Shown: in pieces, positions 24,196 to 31,959 of the stretch | Layout of the letters: the number at the start of each line of letters is the position of its first letter | How positions within the stretch are numbered: position 1 is the first letter of the stretch | From: Pseudonocardia humida | GTDB taxonomy: Bacteria > Actinomycetota > Actinomycetes > Mycobacteriales > Pseudonocardiaceae | Length of the DNA: 64,000 nucleotides | Direction of reading: 5' to 3' | Assembly: GCF_023898865.1 (NCBI RefSeq) | Contig: NZ_JAGSOV010000011.1 | Location: 124,001-188,000 of the forward strand | The notes under the pieces: model-generated | What the model saw: the letters and a program-made list of their open reading frames with translations, nothing else | Told to the model about the DNA's origin: nothing | Database searches by the model: none | Made by a program: the position numbers and the translations under genes

Positions 24196-24759
24196 ATGAG
24201 CTCCGCTCCCCGCCGCCCGGGGTACGAAGCCGTGCTGTTCGACAAGGACGGCACGCTCGTCCTCGACGTGCCCTACTGCGCTGACCCCCGTCTCGTCCAG
24301 GTGATGCCGACCGCACCCGCGGCGCTGGCCATGGTGCGTGCGGCGGGCATACCCATCGGGATCGTGAGCAACCAGTCCGGGATCGGTCGGGGGCTCATCA
24401 GCCCCGACGCCGCCGCGGCGGTCTTCGACGAGGTCGAGCGGCTGCTCGGTCCGTTCGACACGGTGCGGTACTGCCCGCACGCCCCCGAGGACGGGTGCCG
24501 CTGCCGCAAGCCGCGCCCGGGGATGCTGCTCGACGCCGCGGAGGAGCTGGGCGTGGCGCCGGAGCGGATGGCGGTGGTCGGCGACATCGGCGCCGACGTC
24601 GACGCCGCGCTGGCCATCGGCGCCGCGGCCGTCCTGGTGCCGACCGCGGTCACCCGGCCCGAGGAGATCCGCAGGGCCCCCGTCGTGCGGCCCGACCTGG
24701 TCAGCGCGGTCGAGTACCTGCTCCACGGCGCGGCCGACCCGGTGCGGGCCGCCGGATGA
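24196..24759 (+). CDS. gmhB: D-glycero-D-manno-heptose 1,7-bisphosphate 7-phosphatase (HAD-IIIA)
   Basis: A 187-residue HAD phosphatase. Motif I is LFDKDGTL, motif II SNQSG, and motif III/IV includes CRCRKPRPGML and VVGDIGADVDAA. The zinc loop CPHAPEDGCRCRKP is the hallmark of GmhB and histidinol-phosphate-type HAD-IIIA enzymes. It should remove the C7 phosphate from heptose 1,7-bisphosphate. ATG 24196 is preferred over GTG 24193. Its stop overlaps the next gene (ATGA), and with gmhA and hldE downstream the assignment is strong. First gene of the cluster, behind the inverted repeat at 24130. Confidence 0.88.
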   Translation: MSSAPRRPGYEAVLFDKDGTLVLDVPYCADPRLVQVMPTAPAALAMVRAAGIPIGIVSNQSGIGRGLISPDAAAAVFDEVERLLGPFDTVRYCPHAPEDGCRCRKPRPGMLLDAAEELGVAPERMAVVGDIGADVDAALAIGAAAVLVPTAVTRPEEIRRAPVVRPDLVSAVEYLLHGAADPVRAAG

Positions 24760-25793
24760 GCCGCGCGCTGGTGGTCCGGCTGGACGGTGCGGGCGACGTG
24801 CTGCTGGCCGGGCCCGCGGTCCGCGCCATCGCCGCCCGCGCCTCGGTGACCATGCTGTGCGGACCGGCGGGCGCGCCGGCGGCTCGGCTGCTGCCCGGCG
24901 TCGACGAGGTGCTGACCTGGGCCTGCCCGTGGGTGCTCGGCGACCCGCCCCCGCTGCGACCGGAGGACTTCGCCGAGGTGGTCGCGACGATCGCCGCCCG
25001 CCGGTTCGACGAGGCCGTCGTGCTCACCTCGTTCCACCAGTCCCCGCTGCCGACGGCGGTGGCGCTGCGGCTGGCCGGGGTCAGGCGGATCTCCGGCGCG
25101 TCGGTCGACTACCCCGGTTCACTGCTGGACGTGCGGCTGCGCCCGGGCGAGACCCTCGACGAGGACCAGCCCGAGCCGGAGCGGATGCTGGCGATCGCCC
25201 GGGCCGCCGGGTTCCCCGCCCCGCCCGGCGACGACGGCGCGCTCGCCGTGCGCCGACCCCCGGACGTCGCCCACCTGCGCCCGGCCGGGCCCTACGTCGT
25301 GGTGCACCCAGGGGCCGCGGTACCGGCCCGGCGCTGGCCCGCACCGCTGGCCGCGCAAGCGGTCGAGCTGCTGGTCGCCGCGGGTCGCCCGGTGCTGGTC
25401 ACCGGCGGTCCCGACGAGCGCGCGCTCACCGCGGAGGTCGCCGGACGGCGCGGCACCGACCTGGGCGGGCGCACGGGCCTCGCCGAGCTGGCCGGCGTGC
25501 TGGCCGGGGCGTCGGCGGTGGTGGTGGGCAACACCGCGGCCGCGCACCTGGCCGCGGCGGTCGGCACCCCGGTGGTGTCGCTGTTCGCGCCGGTCGTGCC
25601 CGCGGTGCGCTGGCGCCCCCACCGGGTGCCCCAGGTGCTGCTCGGCGACCAGGGCGCGCCGTGCCGCGACACCCGCGCCCGGGAGTGCCCGGTGCCCGGC
25701 CACCCCTGCCTGGCGGGGGTGCGCCCCACCGACGTGCTGGCCGCCGTCGAGCAGCTGATCGACGACCCGGAGGTTCCCGCGTGCGCATCCTGA
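24756..25793 (+). CDS. Glycosyltransferase family 9 (ADP-heptosyltransferase-like)
   Basis: A 345-residue GT-B transferase. N-terminus MSRALVVRLDGAGDVLLAGPAVRAI is the GT9 acceptor-side start. The donor domain has PYVVVHPGAAVPARRWP, VLVTGGPDERALTAEVAG and VVGNTAAAHLAAAVGTPVVSLFAP (usual D replaced by N in GD/NT). The C-terminal C-x-D...ECPVPGHPCL cysteines match WaaC/WaaF/WaaQ-like enzymes. GT9 enzymes transfer heptose from ADP-heptose, which this cluster can make; the acceptor is unknown. Start overlaps gmhB and the end overlaps the next gene by 13 bp. Confidence 0.85.
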   Translation: MSRALVVRLDGAGDVLLAGPAVRAIAARASVTMLCGPAGAPAARLLPGVDEVLTWACPWVLGDPPPLRPEDFAEVVATIAARRFDEAVVLTSFHQSPLPTAVALRLAGVRRISGASVDYPGSLLDVRLRPGETLDEDQPEPERMLAIARAAGFPAPPGDDGALAVRRPPDVAHLRPAGPYVVVHPGAAVPARRWPAPLAAQAVELLVAAGRPVLVTGGPDERALTAEVAGRRGTDLGGRTGLAELAGVLAGASAVVVGNTAAAHLAAAVGTPVVSLFAPVVPAVRWRPHRVPQVLLGDQGAPCRDTRARECPVPGHPCLAGVRPTDVLAAVEQLIDDPEVPACAS

Positions 25794-26821
25794 TCTGGCA
25801 CGTGCACGGCTCCTGGACGACCTCGTTCGTCCAGGGCGGGCACGACTACCTCATCCCCACGCTGCCCGAGCGCGGCCCGTGGGGCGGCGGCAGGCCCGCG
25901 GCGTGGGACTGGCCGGCGAACGCGGTCGAGGTGGCGCCGGAGGACCTGGCCGACGCCGACGTCGACGTCGTGGTGCTGCAGCGCCCCGAGGAGATCGAGC
26001 TGGCCGCCCGCTGGCTGGGCCGCGTCCCCGGCCGCGACGTGCCCGCGCTCTACCTCGAGCACAACGCCCCCCGCGGGCACGCCGCCACCAGCCGGCACCC
26101 CGTCGCCGACCGCGACGACCTGCTGCTGGTGCACGTCACCCCGTTCAACGCGCTGATGTGGGACGCGGGCTCGACCCGCACCGCGGTGGTCGAGCACGGG
26201 ATCATCGACCCCGGCCACCGCTACACCGGTGAGCTGGACGCGGCCGCCGCGGTGATCAACGAACCGGTCCGCCGCGGCCGGATCACCGGGACCGACCTGC
26301 TGCCCGGACTGGCCGCGGCGGCGCCGATCGACGTGTTCGGCATCGGCGTCGACGCCCTGCCCGACCACCTGCGCGACGTCGGGGTCGACCCGGCGGTCGC
26401 GGCCCGGGTCCGGGCCGTCGCCGACCTGCCGCAGCACCGCCTGCACGACGAGCTGGCCCGCCGCCGCGCCTACCTGCACACGGCCCGGTGGACGTCGCTG
26501 GGCCTGTCGCTGCTCGAGGCCATGGCGCTGGGCATGCCGGTGGTCGTGCTGGACACGACCGAGGCCGCCGAGGCCGTCCCCGACGGCGTCGGCGTGCGCT
26601 CCACCGACCCGGCCCGGCTGCGCGCCGGGCTGCGCGAGCTGATGGCCGACCCCGCCGCCGCGACCGCCGCCGGTGGGCGCGCCCGCGACGCCGTCCTGCG
26701 CCGCTACGGGCTGGACCGGTTCCTGGCCGACTGGGACGCGTTGCTGCCCGAGGTCGCGTCCGCCCCGCTCCGCCACCCCGCCTCCGCCGGGTCCACCCAC
26801 CCCGTCCCCGCAAGGAGCTGA
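25781..26821 (+). CDS. Glycosyltransferase, GT4-like
   Basis: A 346-residue protein beginning at GTG 25781 (MRILIWHVHGSWTTSFVQGG), with GGAGG seven bases upstream and inside the end of the GT9 gene. The N-terminal domain is unusual: HDYLIPTLPERGPWGGG. The C-terminal donor domain contains RRAYLHTARWTSLGLSLLEAMALGMPVVVLD, a GT4-type E-x7-E-like segment for nucleotide-sugar binding, and ends in RYGLDRFLADWDALL. It should add a sugar to the same glycan as its neighbours. Donor and acceptor cannot be read. Confidence 0.78.
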   Translation: MRILIWHVHGSWTTSFVQGGHDYLIPTLPERGPWGGGRPAAWDWPANAVEVAPEDLADADVDVVVLQRPEEIELAARWLGRVPGRDVPALYLEHNAPRGHAATSRHPVADRDDLLLVHVTPFNALMWDAGSTRTAVVEHGIIDPGHRYTGELDAAAAVINEPVRRGRITGTDLLPGLAAAAPIDVFGIGVDALPDHLRDVGVDPAVAARVRAVADLPQHRLHDELARRRAYLHTARWTSLGLSLLEAMALGMPVVVLDTTEAAEAVPDGVGVRSTDPARLRAGLRELMADPAAATAAGGRARDAVLRRYGLDRFLADWDALLPEVASAPLRHPASAGSTHPVPARS

Positions 26822-26823
26822 GC

Positions 26824-28083
26824 ATGCACATCGCGATGGTGTCCGAGCACGCGAGCCCGCTGGCCGGACCGGGAGGACCGGACGCCGGCGGGCAGAACGT
26901 GCACGTCCGGGAGCTGAGCCGGGCCCTGGCCGCGGCCGGGCACCGGGTGCGGGTGCACACCCGCCGCGACGACCCCGACCTGCCCGACGTCGTCGACATG
27001 GACGGCGTCGAGGTGCACCACGTGACCGCCGGTCCGGCCAGACCGCTGCCCAAGGACCGGCTGGTCGGCCACGTGCCGCAGCTGGCCGAGGAGCTGCAGC
27101 GGGCGTGGCGGGCCGATCCACCGGACCTGGCGCACGCCCACTTCTGGATGTCCGGGCTGGCCGCGTCGGCCGCGGTGCGCGGGCTGGACGTGCCGCTGGT
27201 GCAGACCTTCCACGCGCTCGGCCACGTCAAGCGCCGCCACCAGGGCGAGCAGGACACCAGCCCGAACGGGCGGACCCCGGCCGAGCAGGTGATCACCCGC
27301 CGGGCCGACCGGATCATCGCGACCTGCGAGGACGAGGTGTTCGAACTGCTGCGCCTCGGCGGGTCCCGCCGGCACATCTCGGTGGTGCCCTGCGGCGTCG
27401 ACGTCGACACCTTCACCCCGCACGGCCCCGCGCTCGCCCGCGGCGACCGGCCCCGGGTGGTGACCGTCGGACGGCTGGTGCCCCGCAAGGGCGTCGACGA
27501 CGTGATCGCCGCGCTGGCCCGGGTGCCCGAAGCCGAGCTGCTCGTCGGCGGTGGTCCACCGCCGGGGCAGGACCCGACCACCGACCCGGAGCTGGTCCGG
27601 CTCCGCCGCGTGGCGGCCCGGGCGGGGGTGGCCGACCGGGTGCGCTTCCTCGGCGCCGTGGCCCGCGCCGACGTGCCCGCGCTGCTGCGCTCGGCCGACG
27701 TCGTGGTCTGCGCGCCGTGGTACGAGCCGTTCGGGATGGTGCCGCTGGAGGCCATGGCGTGCGGGCGGCCGGTGGTCGGCACCGCGGTCGGCGGCATCCG
27801 CGACACCGTGGTCGACGGGGTGACCGGTGTGCACGTCCCGCCGCGGCGGCCCCGGGCGCTCGCCCAGGCGCTGCGCGAGCTCCTGGGCAGCCGGAGCGCC
27901 CGCGACTCCTTCGGCATCGCCGGTCGCGACCGGGCGCTGGCCCGCTACAGCTGGCCGCGCATCGCCACGGCCACCGAGGCCGTCTACCGCGACGTGCTGG
28001 TCGGCCAGGGCGCCCACGTCGACCGCGGGCTGGACCACGAGGCGGACCTGGCGGGCGCCGGGGCGGACGGGTGGGACCGGTGA
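26824..28083 (+). CDS. Glycosyltransferase family 4, sucrose-synthase/MshA-like
   Basis: A 419-residue GT4. The N-terminal GPDAGGQNVHVRELSRALAAAGHRV is the glycine-rich acceptor-domain motif shared with MshA and sucrose-phosphate synthases. Donor-domain motifs: VVTVGRLVPRKGVDDVI, RVRFLGAVARADVPALLRSADVVV, and WYEPFGMVPLEAMACGRPVV, the E-x7-E nucleotide-sugar clamp. MshA itself (mycothiol synthesis) is usually a lone gene; here, between glycosyltransferases and gmhA, a role in glycan assembly is more likely. Starts 2 bp after the preceding stop; stop overlaps gmhA as GTGA. Confidence 0.85.
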   Translation: MHIAMVSEHASPLAGPGGPDAGGQNVHVRELSRALAAAGHRVRVHTRRDDPDLPDVVDMDGVEVHHVTAGPARPLPKDRLVGHVPQLAEELQRAWRADPPDLAHAHFWMSGLAASAAVRGLDVPLVQTFHALGHVKRRHQGEQDTSPNGRTPAEQVITRRADRIIATCEDEVFELLRLGGSRRHISVVPCGVDVDTFTPHGPALARGDRPRVVTVGRLVPRKGVDDVIAALARVPEAELLVGGGPPPGQDPTTDPELVRLRRVAARAGVADRVRFLGAVARADVPALLRSADVVVCAPWYEPFGMVPLEAMACGRPVVGTAVGGIRDTVVDGVTGVHVPPRRPRALAQALRELLGSRSARDSFGIAGRDRALARYSWPRIATATEAVYRDVLVGQGAHVDRGLDHEADLAGAGADGWDR

Positions 28084-28700
28084 CCCCCCCGACGGCCGTG
28101 CAGGACGGCCCCCAGCTGCTCATCGACCACGTCGACCGGCTCGCCGCGGCGCTGCCCGCGCTGCGCGCGGCGAGCGGGACGCTCTCCCGGTGGGGCGCCG
28201 AGCTGGCCACCCGGCTGACCACCGGCGGACGGCTGCTCGCCGCGGGCAACGGCGGCAGCGCCTCGCAGGCGCAGCACCTGACCGCGGAGCTGGTGGGCCG
28301 GTTCGAGGGCGAGCGGGTGCCGCTGCCGGCGATCGTCCTGCACGGCGACACCTCGGCGATGACGGCGATCGCCAACGACTACGGATACGACGAGGTCTAC
28401 GCCCGCCAGGTGCGCGCCCACGCCCGTCCCGAGGACGTGCTGCTGCTGATGTCCACCAGCGGGCGCAGCCCCAACCTGCTCGAGGCCGCGCGGGCCGGGC
28501 GCGGCTGCGGGGCGCTGACCTGGGCGCTGACCGGCCCCGGTCCCAACCCGCTCGCCCGGTTGTGCACCGATGCGGTGAGCGTGCCCGGCGACACGGCCAC
28601 CGTGCAGGAGACGCACCTGGCCGCGATCCACATGCTCTGCCGCGCGCTGGAGGCGGCGCTGCCCGCGCGGCAGACCGGCGCCCCGCTGGCCGCGTCCTGA
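28080..28700 (+). CDS. gmhA: Sedoheptulose-7-phosphate isomerase
   Basis: A 206-residue SIS-domain enzyme turning sedoheptulose 7-phosphate into D-glycero-D-manno-heptose 7-phosphate, the committed step. AAGNGGSASQAQHLTAELVGRF gives the phosphate loop and the first zinc ligands (His, Glu); MSTSGRSPNLLEAA is the second phosphate loop; VQETHLAAIHMLC carries the Gln and His zinc ligands. IANDYGYDEVYARQV matches the GNDFGFxxxFxRQ block of GmhA. GTG start overlaps the GT4 stop. Placement in the cluster supports the call. Confidence 0.92.
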   Translation: MTPPTAVQDGPQLLIDHVDRLAAALPALRAASGTLSRWGAELATRLTTGGRLLAAGNGGSASQAQHLTAELVGRFEGERVPLPAIVLHGDTSAMTAIANDYGYDEVYARQVRAHARPEDVLLLMSTSGRSPNLLEAARAGRGCGALTWALTGPGPNPLARLCTDAVSVPGDTATVQETHLAAIHMLCRALEAALPARQTGAPLAAS

Positions 28701-28738
28701 CCACCCGACGATCCCCGACGACCGAGCGGAGACAGCTC

Positions 28739-29500
28739 TTGACCACTTCGACCTCCTCCGACATCCGCACGCACCCGGGGGCCACCCCCACCGCCCCACC
28801 ATCCGTCGGCACGGTGCTGGTAACCGGGGCCGCGTCCGGCCTGGGCCGGGCCGTCGCCCGCGCCGTCGCGGCCGCCGGGGGCACCCCCCTGCTGCTCGAC
28901 CGCGTCGACCCGCGGGAATCCGACCCCGCGCTCGCCGACGCCCTCACCGCCGTGACCGACCTGGCCGACACCCGCGCCGCCGAGGCCGCCGTGACCTCCG
29001 TGATCGAGCGCGCCGGCCGGCTGGACGGCGTCGTCACCGCCGCCGGGACCGACGCCTGCGGGCGGCTGGAGGACGTGCCCGCCGACGACTGGGAGAACGT
29101 CGTGCGGGTGAACCTGTTCGGCACCGCGGCGGTGGTCCGCGCGGCGCTGCCGGCGCTGCGGGAGACCCGCGGCCGGATCGTCACCGTCGCCTCGACGCTG
29201 GGGCTGCGCGCGCTCCCCGACGCCAGCGCGTACTGCGCGTCGAAGTTCGGCGTGGTCGGCATGACGCGCGCGCTGGCCGCCGAGCTGGCCGGCGAGGTCG
29301 GGGTCACGCTGCTGGTGCCCGGCGGCATGGACACCGCGTTCTTCGACGGGCGCACCGAGCAGTACAAGCCGGGCCCGGACGCCGTGCTCAACGACCCCGC
29401 GCAGGTGGCGGCGGCCGTGCTGTTCGCGCTGGGCCGCCCGGCCGGCGTCGAGCTGCGCGAGCTGGTGGTCACCCCGTCCGTCGAGCCGTCGTGGCCGTGA
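28739..29500 (+). CDS. Short-chain dehydrogenase in the heptose cluster
   Basis: A 253-residue classical SDR from a TTG start behind GGAGAC. Cofactor motif TGAASGLG (residues 30-37), AAGTDACGRLEDV, catalytic TVAST and YCASK. It sits where an ADP-heptose epimerase gene (hldD) would be expected, but HldD is an extended SDR with TGxxGxxG and about 310 residues, so this is not HldD. It might oxidise or reduce a heptose or a downstream sugar; that is inference. Stop overlaps the hldE start. Of the cluster genes its job is least certain. Confidence 0.8.
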   Translation: MTTSTSSDIRTHPGATPTAPPSVGTVLVTGAASGLGRAVARAVAAAGGTPLLLDRVDPRESDPALADALTAVTDLADTRAAEAAVTSVIERAGRLDGVVTAAGTDACGRLEDVPADDWENVVRVNLFGTAAVVRAALPALRETRGRIVTVASTLGLRALPDASAYCASKFGVVGMTRALAAELAGEVGVTLLVPGGMDTAFFDGRTEQYKPGPDAVLNDPAQVAAAVLFALGRPAGVELRELVVTPSVEPSWP

Positions 29501-31020
29501 CCGCCGCGCCCACCGACGAGCGGGCGGTCCGCCTGGACCCGGCCGAGCCGCGGCTGGCCCGCCTGATCGCCGAGCGCGCGCCCCGGGTGCTGGTGCTCGG
29601 CGACGCCCTGCTGGACAGCTGGGACAGCGGCCAGGTCCACCGCACCGGCCGCGACGGCCCGGTGCCGGTGGTCGAGGTGGGCAGGCGCCGCACCGCCCCG
29701 GGCGGCGCGGCCAACGTCGCCGCCGCCCTGGCCGCCCTGGGCGCCCGCACCGAGCTGGTGACCTCCGTCGGCGACGATCGGACGGGCCGCACGCTGCGCC
29801 GCGCACTCACCGAGGCGGGGGTGCGGACCGACCGGTGGGTCATCGATCCGGCCCGGCCGACCGCGGCCAAGCACCGGGTGCTGGCGGGCGAGCCGGACGA
29901 GCAGCTGGTGGCCCGCTACGACGTGCTGCCCCCGGCCCCGGACAAGGCGGTCACCCGGGCGCTCGCCGACCAGGCCAGCACGGCCCTGGACGAGCCGTGG
30001 GACGCGGTGCTGGTCGCCGACTACGGGCTCGGCGCCCTCGACGGGCCGGTCCGGCGCCGGGTGCGCCGGGCCCGGGAGCGGATCCCGCTGCTGGTCGTCG
30101 ACGCCCACGAGCTCGGCCGCTGGGCCGAGCTGGCCCCGGACGCGGTCACCCCCAGCGTCGAGGAGGCCGCCGGGCTGCTCGGCGAACCGGTCCCCGACCA
30201 CGACCGCGCGTCCTGGGGGGCCGCCCGGCAGCACCGGCTGGTGTCGGCGGCCGGGGGCGGGCACGTCCTGCTCACCCTGGACGTCGACGGCGTGCTGTGG
30301 CTGCCGCCGGAGGGTCCGCCGCGGCGCGCGCCCGCCGCCGCGCCCGCGCCCGCCGCGCGGGCCTGCGGGGCGGGCGACGAGTTCGCCGCGGCCTGGACCG
30401 CGGCCCGGGCCTGCGACGTCGACCCCGGTCCGGCCACCGCGCTGGCCCAGGCCGCCGCCGACGTCGTCGTCGGGCGGCCGGCGACGGCGGTGTGCGGTAC
30501 CGGGGCGCTGGTCGCCCGGCTGGCCACGGTCGACCGCGGGCGGCTGCTCGACCACGCCGACCTGCTCGCGGTGCTCGCCGAGCGCCGCGCGGCCGGGGAC
30601 CGGATCGTGTTCACCAACGGCTGCTTCGACGTGCTGCACCGCGGGCACGTGGCCTACCTGCAGCAGGCACGGGAACTGGGCGACCTGCTGGTCGTGGCGC
30701 TGAACAGCGACGCGAGCGTGTCGCGGCTCAAGGGTCCGACCCGCCCGATCAACCCGCTGGCCGACCGGGCCGGGGTGATCGGGGCGCTGGCCGCGGTCGA
30801 CCTGGTCACCTGGTTCGACACCGACAGCCCCGTGCCGCTGCTGGAGCAGGCCCGCCCCGACGTCTACGCCAAGGGCGGCGACTACACCGCCCAGATGCTG
30901 CCGGAGACCCCGGTGATCGAGGCGCAGGGCGGCGAGGTGCGCATCCTGGACTACCTGTCCGACCACTCCACCACCGCCATCGTCGACCGGGTCCGGCACA
31001 GCCCCGCGGAGCAGGCGTGA
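29491..31020 (+). CDS. hldE: Bifunctional heptose-7-phosphate kinase / heptose-1-phosphate adenylyltransferase
   Basis: A 509-residue two-domain enzyme. Residues ~28-340 form a PfkB kinase: VLGDALLDSWDSGQV, RTAPGGAANVAAALAALG, VADYGLGAL and ACGAGDEFAAAW with the catalytic Asp (GAGDTF is usual, Glu here). Residues ~368-509 form a cytidylyltransferase-fold domain: FTNGCFDVLHRGHVAYLQQAR with HxGH, NSDASVSRLKGPTRPINPL, DVYAKGGDY, closely matching E. coli HldE. Together they would phosphorylate C1 and then form ADP-heptose. Start GTG 29491 or 29497. The stop overlaps the next kinase gene. Confidence 0.92.
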   Translation: MAVTAAPTDERAVRLDPAEPRLARLIAERAPRVLVLGDALLDSWDSGQVHRTGRDGPVPVVEVGRRRTAPGGAANVAAALAALGARTELVTSVGDDRTGRTLRRALTEAGVRTDRWVIDPARPTAAKHRVLAGEPDEQLVARYDVLPPAPDKAVTRALADQASTALDEPWDAVLVADYGLGALDGPVRRRVRRARERIPLLVVDAHELGRWAELAPDAVTPSVEEAAGLLGEPVPDHDRASWGAARQHRLVSAAGGGHVLLTLDVDGVLWLPPEGPPRRAPAAAPAPAARACGAGDEFAAAWTAARACDVDPGPATALAQAAADVVVGRPATAVCGTGALVARLATVDRGRLLDHADLLAVLAERRAAGDRIVFTNGCFDVLHRGHVAYLQQARELGDLLVVALNSDASVSRLKGPTRPINPLADRAGVIGALAAVDLVTWFDTDSPVPLLEQARPDVYAKGGDYTAQMLPETPVIEAQGGEVRILDYLSDHSTTAIVDRVRHSPAEQA

Positions 31021-31940
31021 GCGCCCGGCCGGTCGTGGTGGTCGGCGATGCGCTGCTCGACGTGGACGTCGTGGGGAAGGTGCGCGGGACCAGTCCCGAC
31101 GCCGGGGTGCCCGTGCTGGACGTCGCCGACGAGACCGACCGTCCCGGCGGTGCGGCGCTGGCCGCCGCGCTGCTGGCCGCCCGCGGCGTCCCGGTCACGC
31201 TGGTCACCGCCCTGGACGGCGACGGCGGGGGGACGCGGCTGCGCGAGCTGCTGGAGCCCGCGCTGCGGCTGGTGGCCGCCCCGGCCACCGGCGGCACCCC
31301 GGTGAAGCGCCGGTGGTTCGACGGCGACCGGCCGCTGCTGCGCACGGACACCGGCTCGGGCCGACCGACCGCGGAGGGGTTCGCGCCCGCCGGCCTGGCC
31401 GACGCGCTGGCCGGTGCGGGCGCGGTCCTGGTGTCCGACTACGGCCGCGGGATGACCGCCGACCCGTCGGTGCGCGACGCGCTCGCCCGCGCCGTCGAGC
31501 GCGGCACCCCGGTCGTCTGGGACCCGCACCCGCAGGGCGCGCCGCCGGTCCCCGGCGTCGCGGTGGCCACCCCGAACCTGGCCGAGGCCCGGCGGGCGGC
31601 CGGCCACTCGACGGGGTCGGCGAGCGGGACCGGTGGCGCGCTGCTGGAGCGCTGGGCGTGCGTCGCGGTCGCGGTGACCGTGGGGGCGGAGGGCGCCGTG
31701 CTGGTGCGCGCGGGGCTCGACCCCCACCCGGTGCCCGCACCCGCCGTCGCGCACGGCGACCCGTGCGGGGCGGGCGACGCCTTCGCCGGCGCGCTCGCCG
31801 CGCGGTTGGGCGCCGCCGCGCCGCTGCCGGACGCGCTGCGCTCGGCCAACGAGGTCGCGGCCCGGTTCGTCGCCGACGGCGGGGCCCGCAGCGTCGCCTG
31901 GCGCGACGGCGCCTGGCGGCAGGTCAGCATGCAGGTGTGA
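31017..31940 (+). CDS. PfkB-family carbohydrate kinase (HldA-like)
   Basis: A 307-residue single-domain kinase. VVVGDALLDVDVVGKVRG, DRPGGAALAAALLAARG, VLVSDYGRGM, ATPNLAEARRAAG and the anion-hole/catalytic PCGAGDAFAGAL are all present. It is most like the HldE kinase domain and the ADP-heptose HldA group, so the cluster encodes two kinases of the same kind. It may be the main heptose-7-phosphate kinase, or act on another sugar. GTG start overlaps the hldE stop. Last gene of the forward operon; the convergent GT9 gene begins 19 bp on, with CCGCTG-T-CAGCGG (31954-31966) at the junction. Confidence 0.82.
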   Translation: MSARPVVVVGDALLDVDVVGKVRGTSPDAGVPVLDVADETDRPGGAALAAALLAARGVPVTLVTALDGDGGGTRLRELLEPALRLVAAPATGGTPVKRRWFDGDRPLLRTDTGSGRPTAEGFAPAGLADALAGAGAVLVSDYGRGMTADPSVRDALARAVERGTPVVWDPHPQGAPPVPGVAVATPNLAEARRAAGHSTGSASGTGGALLERWACVAVAVTVGAEGAVLVRAGLDPHPVPAPAVAHGDPCGAGDAFAGALAARLGAAAPLPDALRSANEVAARFVADGGARSVAWRDGAWRQVSMQV

Positions 31941-31959
31941 CGAGCGGGGGTGACCGCTG

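Noticed and set aside
28739-29500. ADP-heptose epimerase HldD
   Set aside because: Length and cofactor motif are those of a classical SDR (TGAASGLG, YCASK, 253 residues), not of the extended SDR HldD.
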